Source: Diadema setosum (Eukaryota > Echinodermata > Echinoidea > Diadematoida > Diadematidae). Taken from it: DNA of 64,000 bases. The stretch is taken from the NCBI GenBank assembly GCA_033980235.1, contig CM067068.1:32087046-32151045 (forward strand). The letters are read 5' to 3'. Of this stretch, positions 36,852 to 50,339 are shown in pieces; positions within the stretch are counted from its first letter, which is position 1; each line of letters starts with the position of its first letter. The position numbers and the translations under genes were made by a program. The notes beneath the pieces were generated by a model. That model was not told where the DNA came from, made no database searches, and saw only the letters and a list, made by a program, of their open reading frames with translations.

Positions 36852-39800
36852 GTAACTGTGTGCATGTATACTCACCAGTGCTAAAACCACGATGACGGCC
36901 GCTGTAACGGTCAGATAGACCGATAGTGATATATCCTCGTTCTAGGGAAAACAATGCAATATACAAAATGTTAAATGTATTATAACGATAAGAACATGAC
37001 AACGATCATGATAAGATTGTGTGTGCGTGTGTATACGCTTAATATTGACAATAATAATTGTAGTTAGTTCAGAACTATTAAAAACAGTCAAATTTAACCC
37101 GATCCTTACGGAAACCTGGTGGTCTGGATATCCAGTGTACATAGAGATTTCAGAATTCACTATTTAATGGGTTAGTAAGAGTATGATATGCCGATTCAAG
37201 CTTAAAATGTGATATCGTACAAAAAGAAACATTAAAGTATTCGATGAACAAACGGTGCTTTTAATTCAATAATAGCACAGCAAATTGAATCAATTGAGGA
37301 CAGAAAATACAAAATCTTTGAAATGTATTAAACAGGCAAAGCAAAATACGTTTTATATTATTTTCTCACTGACTGCTGAAAGGGAATTTGATTAAAAGAA
37401 AAGACGAAAGAAAAAAAAAAGACCCCCAAAACAAGGAGCAGAACCTAGGCTGCACACATTCGCTCATCCATTAGCCGTCTTGATAATTGCATTCCAAGGT
37501 CAGTTCAGGGGGTTAATATGCCTGAATGTCCATTAATGTAGCAAATACGCGTAAAATCAATGCCATACGGTCGCACACGCGATGTTTCACAATCACTCTT
37601 CTAATTACACAACGCCAAGAGCATTATTCATTCTTTGAGCCCGGCATTTCTTGTTTCTTTTTTCCAGTCTTACACACAGAATATACATTCATTGAGACCG
37701 TTCATAGGACATGTAAGAAGGACAAGCCATATGGTGAGATTTTTAATACTAATTTCATTGCTTAGCGATCAAGATGATAAGAATCAGAATTCAGGTCATT
37801 TTATGCACGAATTTCATTGTCACAAAAAAAAACAACAACTCTAGGAGCTGGTGTTTCTTGGCTGAATTTTTTTTGCAGACAGCACAACAAAATGACATTC
37901 CGCAGAACCCGTAGGAAAAGAAAGAAAAAAAAAAAGCGACACTGGACATAATAGATTCAAACAGCAACATATTTTGGTGTCGGTTGGAACAGAAGTCTAC
38001 GAATCACACCCTCACGTTTCAAGTCAAGCGGTTATATCTTTAGACAAAGATAAAATGGTATGGAACACCACCTGTCCATTACTTCACATCTAACATAGAT
38101 GGTTTCACTCACGTGGTCGCAGAAGGTTCTCAGGTCATTCCCGCAGATGCGGTGGTCCGCCGCGGAGAGCGGTAGAGGGACTGCCTGGGTGGTTGGCGTG
38201 GGAGTGGGCGTAGTAGTTGTCACCATGGTAGTGTTCACCTTCCTGGTAACGGCGGGAGCAGCAAAACCTGTGAAGGTATGGAAAGCCAGACGTGTCATTA
38301 TCAATAGTCTGTAGCCACTGAAATGTGTCGAAAGCAAAATGTGATTGCCTATAACGTGACTTTGTCATTAGGTTCCAGTCCTTCGGAAACACAACTCGCG
38401 TATTATGTTGGTGTCGCATTTACCTAGAGTTGTTTTTACCTCACTGTTTAATGATAACATCATCACTTCATCCAGTTGCTTGTGCTTGTATCAGATGGAC
38501 CTCTTTTACCATTGGGATCAAGGTATGCTTAGGGAGGCTAAAAGAGGAATTGTTTACCGTCATAATTTTTTTTTTTTTTTTTGGGGGGGGGAGGGGAGTG
38601 TTCCGCATAGTATTTTAATATCCTTGGTTCCTTTTTATTTTTTATGTTGTATATTAATGCATGCATGAATAAGTCTTAAAAAAAGGCAATAATCACCATT
38701 CTTAATGAAGTTAGAATATCATTGAAGACACATAGAGTGCACTATAGTTTTTAAGTGGAACTTCAAATTTAAGATTGACTTAAATTCTTTGTGCGACAAT
38801 TATGCAAAACTACATTTATTATTCCTCGTCGATCTAAAAAATAAGCGCACAAGACAGTGAACCTACCAAAGAATGCCATTATTAGTAAATAATGGAAACA
38901 CCGTTGTTACGAAGGTTAACTTGGACTAACGAACCATCATATCCACCAAAAATACCCAGACTCTCAAACAAGGTGTTTGGTCGATGTCGGTCATCTTGTC
39001 GAACTCTTTATTTACATATTCCTCCGCGGAACAATAAAGTGCCCAGAAATGATAGCACAATGCACATGTATCTATAACACCATACGCCACACATTGTCAG
39101 TATTTTGTTGAAAAAAACGTCATTTACTAGGCTATGGTAACTTTCAAGACTGGGGAGATTGCATGATAAGGCCTTTTACTATTTTAGCGGATGCAGCTTT
39201 TCATTTCATCCTTAAAAAGAAAACCAAAAACAAAAACAAAAACAAAAACCAAAAAACAAAACAAAACAAAAAACGGACACATAATCACATTTGGTAAGGT
39301 GAGTTACACTTGACGCCTTGCTGCTGCGCAACGATTTTGTTTAAACTCAGAGTGGTAGTAAAACTACCCTCAACTTTGACGGATCACTAAATTTACGGCA
39401 AGGGGATACACGCGCTATAACTCTTCTCATCTCCCTACATTATCCCGCGGTTCCTCGGATAAATTCTCGGCATGTACCAGGACTGGCCTGAGTTGAACCA
39501 CTTATATACATTAGTGGATTAAATGAAATGTCAGAGTTGTCAGCGGCGTGTGGCCAGTGTTATTATAAACAAGCGTCCCTTCTCAGAGCGACTCTAAAAA
39601 AGAAACCCCTCCCTCGGTCGTTGATGGGTAAACAGCGCCCCGAAACTGAGCTGATGAGAATTTAAACACTGCGAATGATGCAGGGTGCCGACGAGAGAGA
39701 GGGCTCGGGGCAATGCCCGTTCTGCCCGCTCCTCTCACCGCGGAGTAACATTAGATTCGTTCGATCGTCGTCGTGATTTTATTCAAGTACGCTCTTGAAG

Positions 39801-40296
39801 GGGGTTCCGTTCATTATCTTCAAATCAAAACCACTGTTTATAGTAACTCAGCGCTATTCCTTTGATTGTCAAAGATGTCTTTGATTTTGTAAAGCTCATT
39901 GGATAGATACTACTATGCAACATGCGATATATAAGTAGAATGTAATAGTATTATGGTTACAGCTCGTTATTCCGAAGGTTCGTTATTCCGAAAGCTCTTT
40001 AGTCCGAAGATTCGTTATTCCGAAGGTTCGTTCTTCCGAATTTCATTTTCGGATTAACGAATCTCCGGAATAACGAACCTTCGGAATAACGCCACAAAAT
40101 TAAATGTTCGGATAAACGAACCCTTTTTCATTTTCGGATTAACGAACCTCTAGGTATAGGGAATTTGTGTGTTTCGGATTAACGAACCTTCGGAATAACG
40201 AACCTTCGGAATAGCGAAGCTTTGGAATAACGAACAGCACCCAGTGTGGTTATACCAAAATTGCTTGAGGTATATGATTTTTGTCCATCTATGGTT

Positions 40297-40334
<38 letters not shown>

Positions 40335-43300
40335 ATATCTATCCCTCTTTCTACATAATAAAGACCTACATAATTATGATAATGATATATATATCTTTAT
40401 ATCAATCTACTTATATCTATTTCTATCGACATCAGAGCACATAACTGAAATTCCGTATTTCATTACAGCAAGTACGAGATCTACTCTAAACGTCTCAAGG
40501 GCGCAAGCGTGATAAAATGAAAAAAGTAGGCAATATTTCTACTTGAGTCATCAATTTTGCGCTATGATGCGTTTCATGCACAACAGGATATTTTGATATC
40601 ATAGTTGTATCACAGTGCGATCAAAGAAATTTGTAAAGTATATTACTTTTTTTGTTTGTTGCTCTCATGTGCGTGTGGTGTGTGTGTGTGTGTGTGTGTG
40701 ATAGAAATGGAAAATGTTGCTCTACTGTCTTTATTAGAGCTGTATGAAACGGTGTTTTACCTATTAACAGTCTTGGAGAGATTAAAGTCTCAAAGCTCCC
40801 CATGTTGTGATATGGCAATGTTGAATTCTTGTCGATCAAAAATTATGTGAAACAAATCCGTTCGAGAGTTTTTGTCAAACTAATTCTACAATGCACTACG
40901 TATACTTAGACTGTATAGCCTTGCGAACAACGTGCTTTGCTGTTTTAATGATTCTACTGATGTTTTTTTTCGAGTTAACGGTCATACCCGTGTCTTCACA
41001 ACACTCCCTCTACCACTGCAATAATGACGCGTGCAGTTGTATATAATGTAGGGGCATTATTGGGCGATCGATTGATGAACGTGACCACGTGACCTGATGA
41101 ACCCTTTCCACGTTACGATCGAGCAAGGCGTATAAGTTGACTGCTCGCATAGTTTGAAAAGGTCAGTGGCACTAAATGAACCTGCGGTTTGTAACGTGAC
41201 GAATGGTGACAAATTAGTCGTGCATGGACCATTACACACATTTAACGATATCGTAACTGACAACCAAGCTGGCTTATTTATAATGATTGAATTCGCGTCC
41301 ACGACGCCGTTATTTAACACAGTCAATACCACGAACAATATATTTCATATGATGGCACTGCTGTTCTAATGTTGTGGCACTGACATTAGAGTTAACAAGT
41401 CACCGCAAAACATCTGCACTCAAATTAGTATGATATACGCCTCTTTGTAGCTGTGTCGCTCCAGTCGCGAACCAGTCGCATAACCAGCTATTAACGGAGA
41501 AGGTGCACGACGGGCGCTCAACGTGCATACAGTAAATGAGTAGGTAAAGGTCAAACCGCGGTTATCTCTCGCGTTAGTATTGATATTCAACGCCACTCTC
41601 ATCGTATCAGCCGTGAACGTAGCGCCAGAGCACATCCAAGCAAAATTTGATGTCACTAATACCAACGACAAACGGTTATAGGATCTGCCGATTGGTAGGT
41701 AAAGTAAACGTTGGGTTTTTAATATCAACTCGTAAAGGGACAGTTCCCATTGGACACGCTCTTAATTTATGGGCCAGGTGGTGGGCCTTTGTCGAGGAAA
41801 TAGACAAAAGTGTCAAACCATGCAGGTTAATCATTGACAGCGAGGACAAATTGGCGCAACATCAAAGACGGAATGAAATATGCTTATTATAATTATATAT
41901 TATGTGTGTTCTGACATGTCTGTATCCGTGGAATTGTGTATTCATAGTCATGCTATTGTTATGTATTTACACAATCCCAACAGTTTCCTTACAACCCTCA
42001 TGAAAAGCTGTTCCTCTTTAAATATGACTAGGACGATTTTTATCTGAACATTTCATCTAAACATTCGATGCCAATATCATCGTTTGGGGCCTTTTTCAGG
42101 ACATAGAGCATTAATCATACTCTCATCCCCCCTTTCGCTATTATGAGTCATGTGTTTTCTATAATGTCACTGAGACCAGCAAGCTAGCGAACGCACACAG
42201 CATCAAATCATTAATTTAGCACGATATTATTGTAATGAGACGCAAAGACATACCGCGTGCGAAAATCGCCGATCAACATTAGACATTGTTAGACACGTTG
42301 CCGGTGATATACGGTCTTTGACACAGATGTTATTATGATCATGGAAGAATAACACTAGCATTTATCAATACAACAGTCCTGCTACTTTCAGTTAAGCCAC
42401 ACTCATATTAGATTCATGTGACTACAAAAACAAGAAGACAGGAAAATAAGGATAAATCGGGGATTTGATCGTATATCGGCGCTAACCGTGTGATTCATGC
42501 TCGCCAGTACTCTAGCCATCCTTTATCGCTCGCTGACGGGTTATCGCAAATGAGATGGAGGCTGTAACGAGTGGGGACGAGAAGTGACAGATAATTAAAG
42601 GCATAATTTACCATTTGCAGATGAAAGCATTAGTGCTTTAAAATAGTTCTAAAATGTGAGTTAGGGATAGAAACAACCACTGTCGAAATTTGAATCCGTA
42701 TAATCGATGTTAAGTGTTGTTAAATACACAAAATGTGAACAATAGTTATAATAAAATGTTTCCAGACTAAACCGTATACAGTTATGGTTTATTGAGAAAA
42801 ACCCTGATATCTCCTTATATTTTAGGTTTTATTGCAAGTATTTCATATGGTAGGATGTTTTATGATACAACAGACCTACACATATGCATCAAATGTGATA
42901 TCTGGAACATTTTTGAAATCACTGCTCCCAAAGGTAAACTGGACCTTTAACCGAATGGCAGGTGCGTGATTGTTTTATCAGCATAATAATAAATGTGGGG
43001 ACTGGCGTTTCGTCACCGCGCGATGCCAAGGAACGGCCTTAGGCAAGATGGAGAAGGGTATACTTGTATATGATTATGATGATTATACTGAATGCAATGT
43101 GTATATCTGCGCAGGATGTTATGCAAATCCTGCAATGCACGAACACTAACTTGGACGACGATTTGATAATATGACGGTGACTTATACAATTTTGATGAAT
43201 TCTTTCAGACAACAGTTAGAGATTGTATCCTTAATGACACAATATTGATCAATCATCACTTTTGATTTCTCGATTTCGATTTCTCCCTCTTCCTATCTCT

Positions 43301-45326
43301 GTCTCTCTCTTTGGTTACTTCTTCCTCGTGTTCGTGTTTTATTCCCTTCTTATAATATTCATCTCCCTTCTTCAACATTTTTCATTGTTTGTTTGGGGTT
43401 GTTTTTTTTTTTTTTTTGTTCCCTTCTCTAAGTTCCTGGTTTTCTTTCATCGTTACTAAAACATTTTTTTCTTCCTTTTCGCTGGTTGACCTCGTTCTAC
43501 TTGTTGGCTTACTGTTTTATTTCCTTTTCGCTCCTGCTCTGACATGCTCTCCAGCTTTTGTCTTTCTAATTCATGAGTGACATACAGGAAATACGGGTAT
43601 GTGATCCTCAGATCGATGTGGAAAATGGAATTCATACATGAAAGACACAGGCTGCGATTTTGAGCGGATCTATAACTTGTCTTTGAGAAGTTATATTTCT
43701 CACTTAAAAAACGGGTCGATGCTGCTGCGCTGAAATCGTTTCACTTTCGAACTCGAATTTCATTAAAATCCCCACAATACTGAATTCATAAACGGAAAGG
43801 AAGCTCCGGTTGTGCGTTTTACCCTTTGGGAGGGGAAATAGGCGTAGGGTGGGAAGTGGGGATATATGGCGGGAGTTGTTATGGCAACGTCTATTCTGTG
43901 CGGTTGTATACGGGTGACAGGCGAGGTGCTGTGTGTTACACGATCCAACGCGATACCATTACGAAGCGAGAGGAAAGCTTCAGCATCAGAAATGCTTCTT
44001 GTTGCCGGGCGGTCTAATTTCCTCTGCCAAGTCATACCCCATCGGTAATTGCATTTTACGCCACTGGATGGAGATGTTCCTCTTTTGCCATTCAACAGGC
44101 GGAAAACCTGTAGGGCTCTACTGATCTACTTGAGTACCTCGACCAATTCTTGCGCTTACATGAAATGGAAGATGAGAAACAACACAACAAAAGAGGAAAA
44201 TCTAGCATTTTCAGGATAAACGTTTTAGAGAAATAAACTGGCCAAAACCATCTGTAAAACCAAAACAAAAATACAGAAAACTTCATTGCTATGAATAAAG
44301 GTAGACTGCGTAGTCCGAAAAAAAAAACCCCAGAGCTGCTGTACAGTGGATTTGTGGAATAATATATTGTCAAACAAACCCAAAGCTTGTGACTGTATTC
44401 TTATCGCTGACAGGTTTTCGTACACTGGAAACCATGCTGTAATTTAGACTCGCTATAGAGGTAAATGGTTTATGATCACTGACTATTTTATGACTTTAAA
44501 TTCGACAGAAATCATAAGCACGAGCGTAGACTTTCTCAGGAAATTACTCAACGCGGCAGGATTTTTTCTTTCTTCCTCCGCAGATCAGCATGCATCTTTG
44601 CACAGTATATTGAACTTGATATGATGACGCGCATCTTTTGCTGGTAATTATCTGTGAACGGCGCCACCAGTTTGGAATATCTTTGTGTGTGTGTGAGTGT
44701 GTGTGCGTGTGTGTGTGTGTGCGCGCGCGCGCGTGTGTGTGTGTGTGTGTGAGCGAGCGTGTGTGCGGATGGCAGACAGACTTCGGAGAAGAGAGGGAGG
44801 CGTCGGGGGGAGGAAGAGGGGTGTGATGAGAACTTTTTGGAATAGAGCTGTGTAGTATAATTATAAAGTTGTCATGTCGAATTGGGTGTAGGCCATGTTT
44901 CAATACTGCCTTGTTAAGTGACAATAAAGGTTCTTATACCAACATTGTTATGAGGGGCTGGTAGAATAATATAGAGACACTTGGTGAAATCTTACCGTAC
45001 TGGTTGAGATCCAGGCAAGTGGAGTTGGGGTAGACCCCGCCCTGGGCAGCACAGTAGGACTGTACCATTAGCATGAAGGTGAGAGGCATGGCCAAAATGA
45101 TGCAGCCCAACATCCAGCACACACAGAGGAAGTAGCACAGCATGATCATCTGTAGGGTGGGCGTGGTCGGGAAAGTGCGTGGTGGAGGAGGGGGAAAATG
45201 GAGAACACGTGTTAATCATGAGGAATGATTCTCTATTACCCACCCGAATCCCTGGCACTGATGTATGTGTGACATCCCAACACATTTCCACTCTTGAAAC
45301 ACACGACATTCCGTGAAGCACACAAC

Positions 45327-45369
<43 letters not shown>

Positions 45370-48300
45370 CGCCCACACACACAAACTAGGTCCGACTAGC
45401 ACGATTATGATGACAGTGATACCTCCATGTATAATCACGGATACTATCATAACGCTTTAAACACACCATGGTAATCATGTCATTGTAATCAGAATCACAA
45501 TCGCAATTGCAATTGAAATTTCGAGAGTTTTATTCAAATGAATGGCAGTCGGTTAAAAAATCCACAGCGTAGACAACTAGTGTACTCGAGATCTCGATGA
45601 TAAACGCATGCAAGTGTTTTCATGTGATACACATTCATTCATGATATTGTTAACAAGCGTGAAATCTGGAATCCTGTTTGAACTAAAGTGCACTACATTC
45701 AAGCAAATACATTTTGGCGCCTTCATTATAAAGAGCGAGATTTTAAGAAAAGAGAGGGGGAGGGAAAGAGATAGATAGATAGAAGGAGAAAAGTAGAAGA
45801 GGAGAAAGGGAGAGAGATCGCTTGAGGGAGAAATTCAATCACAGACACACAACAGCAGCGTAGAATGTAACCTTTCCTGTTTTTACGAAAAAATATCAAC
45901 AATCTACAGTCAGATGAGCTGCGGGGACCAGTGCGTGAAGCGACAACACGGTTTTTTTTCTCGCCCCGAGCACCCCTGCCTAGTTCACAAACATGTCTCC
46001 ACTTGCCTTCTTGCTTCTTTTTCTCATCCCCCTTCCGCTTCTGAATGTTTTCTCTTCTTTATTGTATTTAAAGGTACGGTTTACTATTGGGAGCAATGAT
46101 TAAAAAAATGCTCAAGATGTCACATTTCATGCATATGTGTAGGTCAGTTGTATCACAAAACATCCTAACCATGTACAAATTTCGCAATAAATCCCAAACT
46201 ATAAGGAAATATCACTATTTTTCTCAATAAACCATAACTGTAGACGGTTTCTAGAAACATTTTTATTATAACTATTGTTCACATTTCGTATACTTAACAA
46301 TACTTAACATAATTATAATGATTCAAATTTTTACATTGGTTGTTTCTATTCCTAACTCACATTTTAGAACTATTTTGAAGAACTAAAGCTGGGTTTTTGT
46401 TTCATCTGCAAATGGTAAATTATGCCTTTAACTTCAGAAAATGAACATACAACTGCTTCTTCAATCCGAACATGCACACACACAATCACACACGGGCATA
46501 TGCAGACACATATACACATAGGCAAACATACACACAAAAACGAGCTCCGATCACGTCTCGCATCATCCGGGTCAACACGAGTTGTCATGGTAACTGCGAG
46601 GGACCGGCAGAGAGATGCGCTATAGGATGGGCGCTGGTTGTGTCAACTCTATAACGCGGAAGATCAACAGGCAAATTACGGCGCTAGTCTACATTACTTG
46701 AGGGCACACTTCTTGGGCGTGCTTTGGATGTTGGCTGATGCGATTTTTGTTCCGAATACTGCGCATAGAAGCGCTGTATCAGCATAGCACTCTTACTAAA
46801 GATTCTCCCGATGCAAGGTATAGACGGATAAGACCCGGATGTTGCTCTTTCGCTTGTCAACGTATGACGTTTATCACTATTGTGACTTTTCTTGGATATT
46901 AAATGCGTTTTAACACATTCACTATCAAGTCATTGGTAATCTTAGATATTCATTCTATTATTACTATTATTATTATTTTGCATTTAACCTTTCTTAATAC
47001 ACAAACAGTCGTTTTCTGGTATAAGAACGAACAACCGTAAGCATAAAATCTATCCTAACTTTTTAAAGACAATTGTGTACGTATTTCTTCGATTGGATTA
47101 AACATAGAACATAAATAGGGTATGTCGAATAAATTTTCTCTCTACTTATTTCTCATTAAACAATGTAAAGAGTATAATGTCTGTATACAAGGAATTGATG
47201 CATGTTAAGTAATCATGATCATTATTCACAAGCGAAATAAAATGTTAAAACACAGACTGATAGTTTACTGCCTGTATGCGTATGTGCGTGTGCATGTTTA
47301 TACTATGTGGGAGTTATATTCTGTTTTTCTCTCAGCGCTACAGGCTTGGAGGAAATATAATCTCTTGGGGAAATATAACACCCGCGGAGTTGATAACTGA
47401 TATTAACACATGACTCTCATTTCAATTCATGTTACCCTATATTACCATATGTTTTCTGAGCAAAAATAATGGTACTGTATAAGCAAATTCATCCCTAACT
47501 CCTACAATATTAAACTGTTTATTGACACTCTTCACCTTAACGAGTAGATAAAAAGATGATGCACTGCATAGCTTGATTTAAGGCTGAGGAAGGCATCGCA
47601 AAAACACAAATACAAATGCCCCTCGACATAATAGTAATGTTTCTCAATGTCTCACTAAAACCTTGCCTTTCTGCGCCGCAGACGATCACCATGGAAAGGT
47701 AACGACTGAGAGACGATTTGCCCTGACATTTCGACAGACAATTAGCCAGGAAGAAAGCCAAGGATGCCCATTTCATTTTTCCAAATTAGGACAGAAAATG
47801 ATACGTGAGCGATAACGAAATCCGACGCGAAGCCAAAAGTCGACGAGCGAACTCGCCAGCATGCGATCAGGTTTTGAATATATTCCCCTCTAAAACAGCG
47901 CAATGTCGTCCGGTTATTGAATAATTTAGTGTCATCATAATTTAGTTTCATCATAACTATGATTACGGGGTCTACTTGCATATTGAATGAAGGCATGCTC
48001 ACACATTCATTTACAGCATGACTCACAGACGCACATATACATACATACATATTTCACATGTATACGTACACTCTGCCTGCGCAAGCCAAGCATCGGTTTG
48101 TTATCGGAAGTAGTCTTTGTCGACAAAAAATAGAAACTATATATCAGTGAGAAGCGAAAAGAATTTAAAGTTTCTGTCTAAACTCCTGAAACAGGAGACT
48201 GTTATCTCCACCACCAAGACACATTCGCATGAAGCTCTAATTAAAGGAGACAACCGGACGATTTTCAGATTTTAATATTTCAACAACTATAAAATTGGTT

Positions 48301-49280
48301 ATACTGGGCAACTTGCTGGGTACAGAGTTGCAGAATTTATAGTGATTGGGATGAGGAATAATACTGTTTTCAGAATGTATGACAGTTGAACGAGGATGAT
48401 GACATGGCAACTTCATCATAAGAATGCATGAGTTGGGGCTCATATAGAATCAGGACAAAGAGGAAAGCATGTAAGTTCTACTTAGGTGATCTTGTTGAGC
48501 AAGCGGTATGGTAATGGAATTTAATACATTGCTACATTTTTGAAATATGTGAACCCCTTATGTCATCATCCTTGTTCAGTGTGATTTGTGGGTTTTTGTT
48601 TCAGAGTATTGGTTTCTCTGCTCAAGGACCACATTAAATTCAACAAATCTATACATGGAGCAGTCGATTTATTTTGGTACAACATGATGTGAAATTATGA
48701 AACTATGGACTTCCCCTTTAAAAACCCTCTTACAGCCAGCGGCAAACACCGCCATGTGCACAATGAGATCTGGATTTTGCGACTGCGGTCCTGTGGGGTT
48801 TTTATGTTTCTAAAAGATTCTTTACTCCTTCGTTATCCCTTGATAATGTTCTCTGTAATTGGTTGCATGACCGGAACATGACTACAGATTATGCTGTCTG
48901 CTTTTCAAAGCACGGCACATTTTCCTTGTTGCGTCTGTGCCATGGGGAGCGTGTATGGATACTATATTGTGCGTGAGACTGAATACATGACATTGTATAT
49001 ATGGGTGTGTGTCTTTATTTTTCTTCGTGCTTCTTCTTCTCCTTCTTCTTCTTCATCTTCTTCTCTTCTTCTTTTTCTGCTTCTTCTCCTCCTCCTTTTT
49101 CTTCTGTTTGTGTACGAGTGCAGAATAACAGCGAAACATATCAAATTTAGTTTAAATAGATATTTAGTAGACGGAAAGATATAGTGTATACGTCATTTAC
49201 GTATACTGATGGATAGGGAACGTGTTTGAAAGATTGGTCGCCAAACAAAAACAATCAAACAATCGAAACGTCTCTAGATG

Positions 49281-49332
<52 letters not shown>

Positions 49333-50287
49333 GAGCGCTATGTTTTAGTAAAGAAAGACAAAAAACAACAACAAAGAAATGATGTGGAAGAATAAGAGAT
49401 AAGTATATGAATAAACAAATAAGACAAGAGGGAATTAGAGAGAATTTAAAGGGGTGAGAGGAAGAAACAGTGTGGAGGAAAGGGAGGCAGAGAGAGAAAA
49501 TGTATGTGTGTATACATAAGTGTGTGCATATTATGTATATGTGTATGTATGTGTGCGTGTGTGTAGAGGGGGGTAGTGGCACATGTACACGGACTGACGT
49601 AACAATTACAATCTGCTGGCCACTTACCACAGAGGTGGAGATGCGTCCGACACACTTCATGGCCCGCCTGCCGCAGGCGTTCTTCTTCGATGGTCCCGCC
49701 GTCATGCAGGCCATAATGAGGAGAAGCAGACCGAAGCATCCGATGAGAGCCACCAGACCAAACAGGACCCAGAACAACACGGCAGTACTGCAAACCAACA
49801 GGACAAAAGACAAAAAAACGTGTCCAGAACTTTCACTTTGCATTTACTTATTTTTTAGATTGTTACTCAAGTTGCTGCAGTAACCCCAGTCGGAGCTCCT
49901 TGGGACTATACAACAAGATGCAAATCGTGTCATGTGCCAATGGATGGTAATTACTATCCATATGTAACAAATGCATGGATTTTTTTTTTTTTTTATAATT
50001 TACAGACGAGAAATTTGGGTGTATCTTTCATTTATTGTTTCTGCATGGTACAATATCAATCAGCAAATCACTATCGAAAGCATAAACTATATACATTGGT
50101 TCCTCATTAATCATAGCTAACTTTGCATATGAGAGATACAGAAATCATCGTGAGAGAAACCAGAAATATAATAAAAGAAGAAAATCAAAGATACATGATT
50201 TTGATGTGCTACTTTGATATCATGAATATAAATAAATAAAGGCAGTCGAAATACATACACACACCTTCGATCGCCATCTCCCCCCCC

Positions 50288-50339
<52 letters not shown>

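Larger units (their letters stand above)
27143..36875 (-). other. Intron 6 of the M6 gene
   Basis: About 9.7 kb, GTGAGT to CAG. It holds a SINE, unclassified repeat copy B, a decayed AGGGAT-family MITE, three CCGTTTCATAAA MITEs, a tRNA-like fragment, (GT)n at 30661-30728, (CA)n at 33425-33490 and, 27 nt inside its 5' end, a (TA)n tract. The 155-codon plus-strand frame at 32578-33045 shows no domain. Confidence 0.9.
38268..44995 (-). other. Intron 4 of the M6 gene
   Basis: About 6.7 kb. Contains the TTCCGAA foldback at 39963-40235, a TTAA MITE at 42595-42950, (AAAAC)n at 39215-39275, (CT)n at 40302-40328 and the GT/GC tract at 44683-44766. Overlapping short frames at 41057-41892 show no domain. 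Confidence 0.9.
45150..49627 (-). other. Intron 3 of the M6 gene
   Basis: About 4.5 kb. Holds (CAGA)n, TTAA MITEs at 46068-46431 and 48241-48721, a (CTT)n stretch near 49028-49100 and (TA)n at 49287-49330. Confidence 0.9.

Noticed and set aside
38135..38419. Alternative His/Tyr-rich frame across M6 exon 5
   Set aside because: It does not match the phase of exons 4 and 6, and it reads through the acceptor into the intron.
41057..41892. Cluster of short open frames on both strands
   Set aside because: None gives a recognisable protein or good splice-linked extension. The region is M6 intron 4.
49446..49793. Other frame across M6 exon 3 (115 codons)
   Set aside because: Lacks the membrane span and CG-x-R-A-x-K-C motif seen in the correct frame and does not join exons 2 and 4.
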